A stretch of DNA of 64,000 nucleotides from Diphasiastrum complanatum (GCA_029204225.1 CM055092.1:72364308-72428307), one strand, 5' to 3'. Shown: positions 1 to 11,909, numbered from the stretch's first letter. Numbers and translations: made by a program. The notes: generated by a model from the letters alone, not told the origin.

Positions 1-51
1 GTTTCAGGTCCAAACAAATCTATATCTTGTGTGTAGAATCTTGCTAGTAAG

Positions 52-3000
52 ATGGGATCAGTGGGAGCCTACCTTCTAGAAGCTAGTGAGAGGTTAAATT
101 CTACCAATTATGCTATTTGGAAAGTGAGGATGGAGTCACTAATGGTGCTCCAGGATCTTTATGAGTTTCTAATAGATGATGAAGATGAACCTCTAGGTGC
201 ACAGGAATTAGTGAGATACAAGAAGAGGTCTAGGCTTGCACTTCACTGTATTAAGATGAATGTAAGCAATGATCTTTTAAGGGAAGTATCATCATGTAAG
301 AGTGCTAAAGAGGCTTGGGAATCTTTAAAATATATCTATGAGTCTAGTAACACTTCGAGGGTTCTCATGCTTAGGAACCAGATTCTACAAAGCATGAAGA
401 GGAGTGATGAGAATGCACAAGATTATGTGCTAAGAATCAAGTCTCTTAATAGGGAGTTAGCTTCCATTGGAGAGAAGATTCAAGATAGTGAGCTTGTTCA
501 GATTGTCCTAAATGGTCTAGGGAGTGGCTTTACAAATTTGGTCCAAAGCTTTGCAATCCAAGACACTTTGCCTACTATAGAAAAGCTACACAGTGTATTA
601 GTAGCTGAAGAGTGTAGGATGTTGCATACCAATGCAAGAATGAATGCTATTTCTCTGCAGGATGGTGATGAGAAAGCTAATTTCTCATTTAAAAGCAAGA
701 AGAAGACCAATGGCAAGAAGAAGCACTTCAAGGAGACCAAGGAGGAGGATGAGGCTTCAAGCTCAAAGGGCAAGATCAAAGACAAGTCCAAGTACAAATG
801 TTTTTTCTGTGGAAAGAAAGGACATTTTGCATCAGAATGTCTCAAGAAGAAGAAGGCACAAGAGAGCAAACAAAGCAACATTGCACATCAGGAGGAAGAG
901 GAGGATGAAGAGTCATCCTTGATGGTTTCCAACAAACCACCATCATCCAAGAGCAACACCAATGATTCTTGGTGGATTGATAGTGGGGCAAGTTCCCACA
1001 TGACATATCAAAAGGACATATTCTCCACCTTACTTTCTTACAATGACTTACATAGATCAATCTATACTGCAAGTAGTCAAGAATGTAAGATAAGTGGAAT
1101 AGGAACAATTCCCTTGTATGTGGGATCATCCAAAAGGATGAATCTAGATAATGTTCTTTATGTTCCTAAGTTAACCAAGAATTTGCTTAGTGTTGGCCAG
1201 TTAATGGATAATGGCCTAGATGTACAATTTAAGCATGGAGTTTGTTCCATCCTTAGAAATGATGAATGTATAGCCAAAGGCTTTAAGCAAGGTAGATTGT
1301 TTAAGCTTCATGCTAATATTGCAGTGGAGAGTGTTAACTTGGCAAAGGTGGAGCTATCAAAGGTGGAACTGTGGCACAAAAGGTTGGGCCACCCCAACTA
1401 CAAAGCCATGGAATCTATGACTACAAAGGAGCTTGCAGTTGGACTCCCCAAGCATTTGTCAAAGTGTGGGAAGAGATGTGAAGCATGCAGCCTCTCAAAG
1501 GCTCACAAGCTACCCTTATCAAGATCTACATCAAGATCAAACTCTCCTCTTGAACTCATCCATTCGGATGTTCATAGTTTTTCACATGAGTCTAATGGTG
1601 GTGCCAAGTACTATGTAATCTTCATTGATGACTATTCTAGATTTTGTTGGATGTACCTCTTGTCTAGCAAATCAATGGTGTTTGATTCTTTTGTAAAGTT
1701 CAAGACTTTGGTAGAAAATCAACTTAGTACCAAGATTAAGGTATTAAGGAGTGATAATGGAGATGAATATGTCTCCAATAAGTTGATTGACTTTTGTATT
1801 TCTAATGGCATAAAGAGGGAGTTGTCATGTCCATACACTCCTCAACAAAATGGAGTGAGTGAGAGAAGAAATAGATCTCTTTGTGAGTGTGCTAAGGCCT
1901 TAAGGCTAGATGCTTCTCTATCCAAACCATTTTGGGGTGAAGCAATAACTTGTGCTAACTATTTGTGCAATAGATTGCCAAACCAAGCCATTGGAGGAAT
2001 CACACCATTTGAAGCTCTATTTGGAGAGAAGCCCAATCTCAAAGATCTCAAAGTTTTTGGATCCACTTGCTATGTACACCAATCCTTGGATAAGAGAAGG
2101 AAGGATGATGCAACATCCATCAAAGGCATCTTTGTGGGATATGGTGAGAATAGCAAAGGTTATAGAGTCTTCAATCCCATCACTAGCAAGGTGATAGTGA
2201 GTAGGGATGTCATTTTTTATGAGGGACATGCTTGTGATTTGGATGATAATGCTACTAATCATCTTGATGCCAAGGATCATGCTAGGATGGAGGAGGAGCT
2301 TCCAAGTGAAGAAGAACTTGAGGATCCACCTCAAGATGCAAGAACTCCAAGAACTCCAAGAAGATCTACAAGGGCAAGATCCGAGCCATTGAGGCTCACC
2401 TATGATGGTCAAGGTGATCAAAGGGAAGGCTCATCATCTTTCACATCTTACACCTTTCTTACTTCAATGTTAGATGAGCCAACATGCTATGAAGATGCTT
2501 GTAAGTCTAAAAGTTGGATGGATGCTATGCAAGTAGAGTATGATGCTCTTATTGAGAATCATACTTGGGATCTTGTGGATCTTCCTCAAGGGAAGAAACC
2601 TCTTGATTGCAAGTGGGTGTTTAGATTGAAGTATAATCAAGATGGATCAATAAGCAAGCATAAAGCTAGGCTTGTTGCCAAAGGTTTTTTACAAACCAAA
2701 GGCATTGACTATGATGAGACTTTTGCTCCTGTGGCTAAGCTTGTTACTATCAGGTTGATCATTAGTCTTGCTACAACCTTCAATTGGGAGCTATTCCAAC
2801 TTGACTTCACAAATGCATTCCTCAATGGTTATTTGGAGGAAGAGATCTACATGAGGCAACCTGAGGGCTTCATCAAGGCAAAGCATGAAGGAAAGGTGTG
2901 TTTTTTGAAGAAGAGCTTTTATGGGCTCAAGCAAGCACCTAGAGCATGGTACTCTAGGCTAAACTCTTTTCTCATTTCCATCAATTTTGTAATGAGTGCC

Positions 3001-4074
3001 TATGATCCATCATTGTATATAAGTTTTCATGATGGCATGATCATTATTCTTGTTTTGTATGTAGATGACATTATCTTGAGTGGTGATGATCTAGATGGAA
3101 TTAGAAATGTAAAAATTGCTTTAGCAAAAAAGTTTAAGATGGTAGATCTCGGCCTATTGAGCTTCATTCTTGGAATAGAGGTTATTAGAGGATGTGATTT
3201 TAGCTTCATTTGTCAATCTAAATATGCTACATCCATCCTAGATAGATTTGGAATGAAGAATTGTAAAGGCATTGAGACACCAATGGAGCAACATGTAAAA
3301 GCATCTATTGGTTGTGATGAAGCATCCTTTGAGGACATCACATTATATAGAAGGCTTATTGGCTCCTTGATCTATTTAACTATAACTAGACCTGATCTTA
3401 GTTATAGTGTTGGAAAGTTAAGCCAATTCATGCAAAGTCCTCTAGTTTCACATTGGAAGATGGCCAAAAGAGTTCTTAGATACATTTCATTCACTAAGAA
3501 TTTTGGTATTTTGTATAGAGGAACTAATCTTGGCTTAAGAGCCTATAGTGACTCGGATTTTGCAGGTGACAAAGTGGATAGAAGATCAACAAGTGCCTTT
3601 GCCACCTTTCTATGTGATGGAGTAGTATCATGGCTTTCCAAAAAGCAAGATACCATCTCCCTATCTTCCACAGAATCCGAATACAAGGCTTTGACATCAA
3701 CATGCAAGGAGGTCTTGTGGCTCAAAAGGCTATTGGTGGAGCTTCATGTCATGGAGGAGGAGATCCCTATCATCTATTGTGACAACCAATCAGCCCAATC
3801 ACTTGCAACTAATCCTACATTCCATGCAAGGAGCAAACACATCGAAATTGCTCATCATTTCGTGAGGGAAAAAGTGCAAGCTAAAGAGATCAAGCTCCAA
3901 CACGTGCCATCATCAAGTTGCTTGGCTGATTTGTTTACTAAACCTTTACCTAAAGATTCATTTGTCAAGCTTAGATCTTCAATTGGAGTTATTGATAAAA
4001 GCATTGTGATCTCCAAGGTTAGATTTGAGGAGGAGTGTGAAAAATTGCCTACATTGGCAAATCTAGCCATGTAG
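52..4074 (+). CDS. Copia Gag-Pol polyprotein, intact
   Basis: A single 1340-residue frame. N-terminal Gag (UBN2-like; SNTSRVLMLRNQIL near residue 100) is followed by a CCHC knuckle CFFCGKKGHFASEC near residue 250 and the aspartic protease motif DSGASSHM near 310. Then come the integrase zinc-binding segment (LWHKRLGHP ... CEAC, about 440-480) and integrase core (HSDVHSF, RSDNGDEY, ERRNRS at about 504, 566 and 604). RT follows, with LDFTNAFLNG near 917 and catalytic YVDD near 1003, then RNase H (SDSDFAG, SSTESEY, CDNQSA). The polyprotein is processed into particle protein, protease, integrase and RT/RNase H for cDNA synthesis and insertion. No stops or frameshifts and all catalytic motifs are present. 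The last 39 bases of the frame lie inside the 3' LTR. Confidence 0.95.
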   Translation: MGSVGAYLLEASERLNSTNYAIWKVRMESLMVLQDLYEFLIDDEDEPLGAQELVRYKKRSRLALHCIKMNVSNDLLREVSSCKSAKEAWESLKYIYESSNTSRVLMLRNQILQSMKRSDENAQDYVLRIKSLNRELASIGEKIQDSELVQIVLNGLGSGFTNLVQSFAIQDTLPTIEKLHSVLVAEECRMLHTNARMNAISLQDGDEKANFSFKSKKKTNGKKKHFKETKEEDEASSSKGKIKDKSKYKCFFCGKKGHFASECLKKKKAQESKQSNIAHQEEEEDEESSLMVSNKPPSSKSNTNDSWWIDSGASSHMTYQKDIFSTLLSYNDLHRSIYTASSQECKISGIGTIPLYVGSSKRMNLDNVLYVPKLTKNLLSVGQLMDNGLDVQFKHGVCSILRNDECIAKGFKQGRLFKLHANIAVESVNLAKVELSKVELWHKRLGHPNYKAMESMTTKELAVGLPKHLSKCGKRCEACSLSKAHKLPLSRSTSRSNSPLELIHSDVHSFSHESNGGAKYYVIFIDDYSRFCWMYLLSSKSMVFDSFVKFKTLVENQLSTKIKVLRSDNGDEYVSNKLIDFCISNGIKRELSCPYTPQQNGVSERRNRSLCECAKALRLDASLSKPFWGEAITCANYLCNRLPNQAIGGITPFEALFGEKPNLKDLKVFGSTCYVHQSLDKRRKDDATSIKGIFVGYGENSKGYRVFNPITSKVIVSRDVIFYEGHACDLDDNATNHLDAKDHARMEEELPSEEELEDPPQDARTPRTPRRSTRARSEPLRLTYDGQGDQREGSSSFTSYTFLTSMLDEPTCYEDACKSKSWMDAMQVEYDALIENHTWDLVDLPQGKKPLDCKWVFRLKYNQDGSISKHKARLVAKGFLQTKGIDYDETFAPVAKLVTIRLIISLATTFNWELFQLDFTNAFLNGYLEEEIYMRQPEGFIKAKHEGKVCFLKKSFYGLKQAPRAWYSRLNSFLISINFVMSAYDPSLYISFHDGMIIILVLYVDDIILSGDDLDGIRNVKIALAKKFKMVDLGLLSFILGIEVIRGCDFSFICQSKYATSILDRFGMKNCKGIETPMEQHVKASIGCDEASFEDITLYRRLIGSLIYLTITRPDLSYSVGKLSQFMQSPLVSHWKMAKRVLRYISFTKNFGILYRGTNLGLRAYSDSDFAGDKVDRRSTSAFATFLCDGVVSWLSKKQDTISLSSTESEYKALTSTCKEVLWLKRLLVELHVMEEEIPIIYCDNQSAQSLATNPTFHARSKHIEIAHHFVREKVQAKEIKLQHVPSSSCLADLFTKPLPKDSFVKLRSSIGVIDKSIVISKVRFEEECEKLPTLANLAM
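4027..4035 (+). promoter_or_regulatory. Polypurine tract of the copia element
   Basis: GAGGAGGAG sits immediately before the LTR start TGTGAAAA. It is the plus-strand cDNA primer site by position and composition. It falls inside the coding frame, so pol overlaps both the tract and the LTR start. Confidence 0.8.
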
Positions 4075-4726
4075 AATATTGTACATTTTGTCAATATTGT
4101 TTGTTGGTTACTTGAATGGCCAAAGTGCCACTTGTACATACACACCTAAAGTAGGTTACCACGAGTCAAGAGGAGTGGTTGTGTCTACTTGGTAGTGATT
4201 CCTACTTTGTAGGATCTAGACCATGATTTATGATGAGATTTGTACCTACCATGCACCTACCAAGCATGACTCTTGGATCTAGGCTAGGGTTTTCACATTA
4301 TGGCAAGAAAGTGGAGTCTACTTCCTTATTACATGCTGGATTTTCACCTAAATTTGCAAAGGAAGTGTGTTTTACTATGTATTTTCATTCTCCATAGTGA
4401 GAAGATAGAAACTTTTTGGAGCCTCAAGGAGAAACTCGAGTTTCCTCTCATTGTATGGTGATTACTCTATTTTTCCAATGAAACCCAGCTTTGGCACTTT
4501 GTAAACACTGTCTACAGGCCATACTACAGCCTTATTTCCACACGTGTGGAGTTGGATTAGACTATTTGATCAATGCTTTGATTGTCTCTACTTGTTTCCT
4601 ATCAAGCTGCTAAACTAGATCTTGTTTTCTGATGACTAGTTTCTGATAGATTGTTTAACAAGCATACAATCACCTTGTGGATCATTCAAAAATTCATTTA
4701 TGGTCCTTAGTACTGTACTTTTCACA
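4036..4726 (+). repeat. 3' LTR of the intact copia element
   Basis: A 691-bp LTR bounded by the inverted ends TGTGAAAA / TTTTCACA. The boundaries are confirmed by the diverged relative at 7676-8437, which has the same start context (GAGGAGGAG then TGTGAAAAATTGCC) and the same TTTCACA end. The base run just after (TGAAA) would be the target duplication, but its partner is outside the window. Confidence 0.85.
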
Positions 4727-5510
4727 TGAAAGAGCTTGTAAGCCATTCTTCCTAAGTGCAAATCCCTAGCTTGGTGCTAAAAACTTGCATAGCAAACCTA
4801 CAACAAGAGAGGATAATATGTATGTCTAGCGATCAAGGCATCAAGCATACATAGTAGAGAAGCAAGCATCACAAGTAAAACATCAACGCTCACCTCACAA
4901 AGCTCTCTCTTTTTCTCTCAAAGCATTCACATAACACAAGATAGGAGGGAACTCAATTCTTTAATCACAAAAATGAAATTTGACAGCATAAAATACTAAG
5001 GATTATAGTTGGTGTCATATGCCTATGCCTAAGCAATTAGCACGCCAAATTAGATATGCTAATTCAAAGACAAACTATCCAACATAATACTAGAGAAAAG
5101 ACCAAACAATGTAACAGCATTGGAAACCACAATGGATCAGCATGGAATGCCAAAAGAACATGAGAATCTCATTAAGAAAGACATCATGTGGGATAGTGGC
5201 ACATGAGACCATAGCTAGAGAAGTGTCCCATAGCTCATATTCACAATGAAGGAGTAGAAACTCACATCACTATGAATGAGCCTAGAACATGCTAATCTAT
5301 AGTAGAGTGGGTCTACTTAAAGAGGATCTCCACAAGTCAACTATTTCTAAAAGTTCACCTACCACTGTTATCTCCCACCTACCACTGTTATCTCATAATG
5401 GCCTAGTTATTAGCCTAGAGGGGTCTAAGAGGGGTACAAATGATTTATTAATCCCCTTCAAAGCCCTCAAGCTTACAAAAAGTATCATTAGCTAATGTGC
5501 TAAGCCTAGC
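4727..5510. other. No gene recognised
   Basis: AT-rich DNA without a credible coding frame. A 19-base word (cctaccactgttatctc) is repeated in tandem near 5357-5393. I see nothing else to annotate. Confidence 0.5.
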
Positions 5511-5945
5511 ACATGACATGGAGTCACTAATGGTGCTCCAAGACCTTATGGAAGGTTAGGATGGAGTCACTAATGGTCCTCCAAGACCTTTATGAGTTCT
5601 TGATTGAAGATGAAGATGAACCTCTAGGTGCACAGGAGTTGATTAAATACAAGAAGAGATCTAGACTAGCACTTCATTGTGTGACTCGATGAATGTAAGC
5701 AATGATCTTTTGAGAGAAGTATAATCATGTACTAGTGCTAAAGAGGCTTGGGAGTCTTTAAAATAAATCTATGAATCAAGCAACACTTCTAGATTCCTCA
5801 TGGTTAGAAACCAAATTTTGCAAAGCATGAGAAGAAGTGAGGAGAGTGCACAAGATTATGTGCTTAGAATCAAGTCTCTAAATAGGGAGTTGGCTTCCAT
5901 TGTGGAGAAGATTCATGATGGAGAGCTTGTACATGCATGGCTCTA
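5511..5945 (+). pseudogene. Copia gag fragment, same family as the intact element
   Basis: The DNA follows about 110-540 of the intact element closely (GGAGTCACTAATGGTGCTCC, then ...GAAGATGAACCTCTAGGTGC) but has stops and small indels. Its first bases are a short internal duplication: the ATGGAGTCACTAATGG word occurs twice, about 43 bases apart. It ends abruptly after the segment equal to AGAGCTTGT. It is a dead remnant and encodes nothing complete. Confidence 0.85.
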
Positions 5946-7120
5946 ACTTTTTGCTACAATGTTCATGACTGGAGTTTCCACACATTTTGGCTACCTAATT
6001 GCACATTGAGGTGAGTCTTTTGACTTGAACTTTCTTTCTAGTCACTACAGTTTTATGAAGGCTCTGTTTGTAAGTTTTTAAGTTAAATCGAAATGGGATA
6101 CAAAATCATGTTATGCATAGTGAAGGGACTTGTAAGCAATTTTTGCAATAGAATAAGTGCAATGCCAGTGCTTTGGTGTACAATCTTTTCGTAAGCATGT
6201 TATGTTGGATTTAGACTAGCATTGAGTCACGTCACCATACGGTGGTTTAAGTTGGAGGTCCTTACTTGCTTATGCCATATTACTTGGAATTAACAAATGT
6301 AAGGATTGGTAGAACACTTGATGAAATGTTGTCTCATTGTGTGAAGTTTCTAGAATTACCAAAATTTTGAATGTTGTTCCACTCGTGTCATTCTATGTGC
6401 TATAACTTGCATCATAAAAGCGTCTCTCTCATGGATAGAAAGAAAGTAGGTGGTAGATGTTAATTCGCATTAATAGTCATTATGAGCTAACCTATTGTTA
6501 CTATGCTATTTGAAGTTTTCAAGTTGTGAAGCATTTTTTCCGTTGTTGTCAATTATGAAGCATGTCAACTAGACCCGACCTCTATGAAACACCAGAGCAG
6601 ACAGTTCACCATCCGTGGTTGAAAAACACCACCTTGGTTAAGTGTCACACTAGTCACACCCGTCGTCGGTATTGTCTAGCGATCGGCGAAAATACCACCG
6701 CTTATCAAACAAAGTGGTGCATATAACTTGCACCCCACAAGCACATCATAGGCAATAAATCGGTTTCAAGCCCATGTAGGATTTTTACTAACTGTAAGCC
6801 AAATTCAATGGGAAAAGAGACATTAGCAAGATCCTAATGCGAATTAGTGATCAAAAGTTTTACGGAATTGTAACCCTAGAAAGCTAGTGAATCATTGCAC
6901 CAAAAGTGACAACACCCCCTCTTTGCAACTGTATCTCTGAGAGCCTGGAAAACTCTCATCGGTTGGGGAGTACGGGGCAATAGAGAAGGCCATCAGGGTT
7001 GGAAGTGGCAAATCCTCTATTGCTCACATAGGGCCGAACTGCCATTAGAGGTGGGGCACCTTGACCCTTTTAGGACATTTTGGCTGGACCAACCCCCTGC
7101 TGAAAAAGGCCCTAACAAGT
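5946..7120. other. Unassigned spacer, probably retrotransposon-derived
   Basis: No open frame with recognisable protein content. It lies between gag and integrase fragments of dead copia elements and may be old non-coding element DNA, but I cannot show this. Confidence 0.35.
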
Positions 7121-7124
7121 GTAC

Positions 7125-7560
7125 AGTACTCGAGGAAGATACTACTCTGACTACGTGCACTAGAGTAAAAAATCTTTACGTACTCTCTAATTTAGTTGCA
7201 TTAGCTAGTATCTCTAATGAAAATGTAAACGACAGTGATGTTCTGTGGCATAATCGATTTGGACACATGAATACAAGATCACTTTCTTATATGCGTTGTA
7301 ATAATTTAGTTGATGGACTAAATTTCCCTTCTTCAATAGATAGGAAATCTTTCTTTTGTGAATCATGCATCAATGGGAAGCACTCTAGAAGCAAGTTTTC
7401 AAAATCACATTCCATCAAAACAAAGCATGTATTGGATCTTGTACATAGCTACTTTGTGGTCCAATGCCAACTTCGTCCTTAGGAGATGCAATCTATTTTA
7501 TCACTTTCATAGATGATTATTCTAGATGGTCTACAATCATGTTCATTAAGTACAAATCTG
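7125..7560 (+). pseudogene. Copia pre-integrase/integrase fragment from a second family
   Basis: The frame shows the integrase zinc-binding pattern: VLWHNRFGHMN followed by FFCESCINGKHSRSKF (H-H-C-C). A frame change near 7480 then gives ITFIDDYSRW, the start of the integrase core. The sequence differs from the intact element, so it is another copia family. It is joined at about 7565-7575 to the 3' end of a first-family copy, giving a chimeric remnant. Confidence 0.8.
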
Positions 7561-7574
7561 AAGCCTTTGAATTT

Positions 7575-8437
7575 TTACTAATTCTTTACCTAAAGATTCA
7601 TTTGTCAAGCTTAGATCTTCAATTTGAGTGATTGATAGAAGTATCATAAGCTCCAAGGCTAGATTTGAGGAGGAGTGTGAAAAATTGCCAACATTGGCGA
7701 ATCTAGCCATGTAGCATATTGTATATTTTGTGTATAATTGGGTTCCACACATGTATGGCCAAAATGCCACATGGAAACCCACTCCTAATGTAGGTTAGGT
7801 CGAAGTCAAAAGAGATGGTTGAGTCTTATTTGTTAGAGATCCCTACTTTAGAGGATCTACACATTGATTTATGATGAGATTTTGACCAACTAGCTATCTA
7901 CCAAGCATGACTCTAGGAAATAGGCTAGGGTTTCATTTTAGGGCAAAAGACTGAGTTAACTTCTTTATTACATTCTGGAAATTCACCTAACTTTACAAAG
8001 AAAGTCACTTTTGCTATGTATTCCAAGCTCCCATAGTGAGAAGATAGACTCATTTTGGAGCTCATTGGCAATCTTGAGTTTGCTCTCCATGTACATTGAT
8101 TTCTTGTGATCCAAATGAAACCAAGACTTATTGTACTTCAAACACTATCTACGGGCCATACAAAAGACTGCTAGCACTTCACACGTGCCAACTCATATTT
8201 GTGTTATTGTTCAATGATTTGATTATCAGTGCTTGGCTGCTAGCACTTCACACGTGCCAACTCATATTTGTGTTTATGTTCAATGATTTGATTATCAATG
8301 CTTGTTGTTTGTCAAATTGCCAATCCAGATCAGCATTTTGATGACTAGTTTTTTGATAGATTGTTAAGAAAGTACATAATCACTCTTGTGGATCTTTTAG
8401 GATCCATTTACGATATAACAAGTATTGTACTTTCACA
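7575..8437 (+). mobile_element. 3' end and LTR of a second copy of the first copia family
   Basis: 7575-7675 matches the last codons of the intact polyprotein and its polypurine tract. The LTR (7676-8437, 762 bp) starts TGTGAAAA and ends TTTCACA. It is longer than the 691-bp LTR at 4036, mainly because of a 69-bp tandem duplication at 8168-8304. Single-base differences from the other LTR are frequent, so the copy is clearly older. Confidence 0.85.
8168..8304. repeat. 69-bp tandem duplication inside an LTR
   Basis: Two adjacent near-identical units begin ctgctagcacttcacacgtg at 8168 and 8237. The intact element's LTR has only one related unit, so the duplication arose in this copy or its lineage. 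The unit carries a CACGTG-type word. Confidence 0.85.
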
Positions 8438-9710
8438 TAGTGATTAAGGACGACTCCAAACCGAGATAGTTGATTGGATGAGGCCTTAGCCACGGTCGAT
8501 TATTTGAATTCTATAGCTCTTCTGCATAATCTGACCTAGCCAATGAAGACAAAGTTCTTGATTCCACTGTAGGAAAGATGGAGAGTGAGCCAGAGAACAA
8601 TGTTTTTGAAATTTCAAATTTCATGATACAAGTTCAATGGTTACCATAGGAACCACTAGTTGGGATTAATCGAACTAAGTCAAGTGCTTACGCTTGATGA
8701 AGGACGAGAATATACTGATGAGGAAGTCCTCAATACTTGGATCCTGAAAGGTATCACCACCTGTTACCATCAAAGGTCATCACTCCCCCAGACAAGGTAG
8801 ATACCAAGGAAACTACCCATGAGATACCTCCCCATGACATACCCGAATCTACTAATGTCAATAGCAACAACGCTATGGTGTTGGGATGCGACAAATGTGA
8901 ACACAAAGTCATCTATAGACTGGAAGTGTCATTATGGAATGACAACTAGAAACTTGACTCAATCGAAACAATAATTCCAATCCCATCTAGACCTCCAATC
9001 TCATTAGAGGAGCCTCTATTTGAGACAAGTGGTCCACTCGCTCCAAGCAAACAAGTAGATCTCCCTTTTGGGAAACCTAAGTTAAAAGTGATTAAAGAGA
9101 TCAAGAAAAGGGTGACCAAGAAGGAGAACCACCAGTGCGAGCCTCCATCACCTCCTTCCTCAAATCCTTTCCAAAACTCGCAACCTAGAGGATTTACAAA
9201 CTCTTATTCCTAGCCTCAGAATTGCGGGTCCATTCCTTAAAACACACCTTAGCCAATCTCCAGCCACAACCCAAATGGCAGGAGAAGGTGTTCCTCACTA
9301 ACCCCCATGCATTGGCGGTCTACTTTGCAGTGCCTCAACGTCTTCGGGCCGGTGAAGAGATGTATGCTCTGGTCTGATGCCCTAGTCTGATGTATCCACC
9401 ATGGACCATTGCAACTTTTCACACATTCCAATCGAAAAGGAGTTGTCGACGAAAGTTAATTTCTAGAGAAATTTGTATAGTTTTCACAATAGATACAAAG
9501 ATAGCCTCGATCAGGTGGTAGCAAAAGCAACCGAGAACTATCAAATTAGTGCGCTTGACTTGAATGATATTTTATCACCTTACATTTCTACATATTTATA
9601 TGTTTTTATTAGAGTATTGTATGGAAATTATTCTCATTTTGATCAGATATGGAAGATTGTCCAAATTGATTTACATACGAATTTGAGACAAACTTACATA
9701 GGTCTAAATT
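8438..9710. other. Unassigned, possibly gypsy gag-derived
   Basis: There are short open stretches (8737-8949 and around 9060-9400) rich in Pro, Lys and Ser codons, but no motif I can name. It lies directly upstream of a gypsy integrase remnant on the same strand, so gag/linker DNA of that element is possible. No functional gene is supported. Confidence 0.35.
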
Positions 9711-9714
9711 ATCT

Positions 9715-10035
9715 AAGATAGATATGAAGACTGTGTAGGTGGATTGCTATTTTGGAATGAGAAAATTGTTGGCCAAGGGATGATGCGCTCAGAGAAAATT
9801 TCTTTTTGAATGTCATGACACACCTTGTGTGGGTCATCCATGTATACACATGACTTTAGACTTGGTCAAGAGAGGCTTTTGTTTGGTGGCCAAAACTCAA
9901 GCCATTCGTGAAGTCTTACATGTAAACCTTGTCAACTAGCTTAAGTTGATTGATGGTTTATTACATCCCTTAGATATCCGTGACATGAAATAAGAAAGCA
10001 TATTTGTGGATTTTGTGGTTGGACTTTCTAGGAGC
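9715..10035 (+). pseudogene. Decayed Ty3/gypsy integrase fragment
   Basis: Broken frames read FECHDTPCVGHPCIHMTLDL, then LLHPLDIRDM and FVDFVVGLSRS. They correspond to the zinc-binding and core start of gypsy integrase; the chromovirus at 57000-57400 has ECHDSPCAGHLSIQRTLDL and LLHPLDIPTEKWESISMDFV. Several stops and indels make it non-functional. Confidence 0.75.
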
Positions 10036-11830
10036 CAATGACAAAATCATTTTACTCAAGTATGTTATATTTCTATCTTTGATTGGAATCAATGATAATG
10101 TGGACCTACTTTAAATATTTTCGAATAGTCAATTTGTAGAAGTACAACTAAATTATTTGTAAATAGTTAATCTGCAAAAATACACATAAAGTGCAACGGG
10201 TGAAAAACTTCAAATGAAACTAGTCAAAAATTTTGATTTTTTTGTTAAGTTGTCAAAGTTTGTAAAAATACACCTAAACTCCAACATGTGAAAACTCAAC
10301 AGAGTACTAGTTGAAAAAGTCATGCAAAAGCCACAAAAGTTGAAGAGTTGATACATGAATTTAAACTTGTATAAGAGGCAAAAGTCAATAAATGTTCCAA
10401 AACATAAATTCACAAGAAAGTCAAAATCCACAAAGTTGCAATAGGCGCAAAGGGTTTTGAGCTCAAATAAATATGATGCTGAAGATTGGCAGTAGTAGAA
10501 ATCAAGATAACAAATATGCATTGATCAAAGGAGTGTAACAGAGGCTCAAGCACGAAAATGCATTGGGGAGTGATGCAAATAAATGCAATGCTCTAATTAG
10601 TGCCTAGAAATCAGAGTAGCGCATTTATATATAGAAGAGCTTTGATTAAGTGCTAGTAGAAGTATTTATAAGCGCAATGCAAGTGCTAATAATATAGATT
10701 AGGAAGATTGTCCCAGTCCTTGTTCTTTAGTCAAGCTACAACAATGGTCATTATTTTTTGCCGATTATTCAAACAACATACTTGGTTCAAATGTAAATTC
10801 TATTCTGCCAAAATATTGCTTTGGAGCCCATGGATGCACGCATATTCGATTGGTTCATTGCTAGAATAACACTATCATCCAACTAGGCTACAACAGGGGG
10901 GACACATTAATCAAATATTACTTGAAGACATTTATCTATTTTTAAAAAGTGCTTTATCTCACACTCTGAAGGTGCATCATGTTGATTGCAATGGGTATAA
11001 AAATTCATACATTTAGTTTTGTGTTTCATATATTGTCAAACACATATATCGCTATATTCCACATTTTTTAAATTTGTTCTTGAAATATTCTATTATTATT
11101 TTAGTTTGTGCCATAGAAATAAATGTACTTCTTTCCAAATATTGAAAATTTGGAAAATTGCAATACTTTCACTATATGTCCTAAAACCTTCGTCTTTTTG
11201 AAGAATTGTATGAAATTTCTTTCTTGCGTAATATGCACTATTACCTATTTGATAAACAACAACAACAAAAATTTGAATTCAAACCTATTTTGTGGTTAAT
11301 TAAAAGTCAAAAAGCTGAAGGCAACTTCTATGAGTGTGATGCTTGGCCTTAACCCAATTAACATACAAGCATTTCCAAATGTTTTGGAAACAATATCAAC
11401 TCTAGGACCTAGTGGCGTGGCTCCTCATCTATTAAGTTGTAGGCTAAAGTGATGGCGCATAATAAGGAGAGGATGAGTTAGCCTTATAATCCAAGATTGT
11501 ATTTTTTGAAACATGTTGGGACTTCCAAGAAAGAGTTTACCTTCATTAGGCTAGAAAGAAATTGGAGTGCCATTACCCTTTTTTTCTACATCTATTTCAT
11601 TCCATGTGTTCGTTTTTTTGTTTCGTTGCATTGGTACTTATCATTAACGTTGTTGTGTTGGGCGAAGTCAAGAAGGAGCTCGAGGCTCCAAACCTCAAGG
11701 ACATGGTAGCTGAGACTTGTGCTTTTGTAAGCACAATAAAACTCTTATCCAAATAGAATAGTTGAGAAGCACCTTTTGTACTATCTACTAGGCTAGCAAG
11801 ATTTATTATCCTACAACCTTCCTAGTGAAA
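10036..11830. other. Gene-poor AT-rich region
   Basis: Only short chance frames are present (such as 10210-10521 on the minus strand). I recognise no protein, RNA gene or element. Confidence 0.5.
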
Positions 11831-11835
11831 TTTAT

Positions 11836-11909
11836 GTGTCTTTTATGTCCTAGCTTGTGTTGTGGCAAATTGGTGTCTTTTATGTCCTAGCTTGTGTTGT
11901 GGCAAATTG
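11836..11909. repeat. 37-bp perfect-looking tandem duplication
   Basis: Units at 11836-11872 and 11873-11909 both read gtgtcttttatgtcctagct and onward through gtggcaaattg. It lies about 400 bp upstream of the TIC62 start codon. Confidence 0.85.

Larger units (their letters stand above)
1..4726 (+). mobile_element. Ty1/copia LTR retrotransposon, internal region plus 3' LTR (5' LTR outside window)
   Basis: Seen: a complete gag-pol reading frame (52-4074), a polypurine tract GAGGAGGAG at 4027-4035, and directly after it an LTR starting TGTGAAAA and ending TTTTCACA. Family knowledge: this order (Gag, protease, integrase, RT, RNase H) defines Ty1/copia. The window opens about 50 bases upstream of the ATG, so the primer-binding site and 5' LTR lie outside and insertion age cannot be judged here. 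The uninterrupted frame suggests a young copy. Partial relatives lie at 5511-5945 and 7575-8437. Confidence 0.93.
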
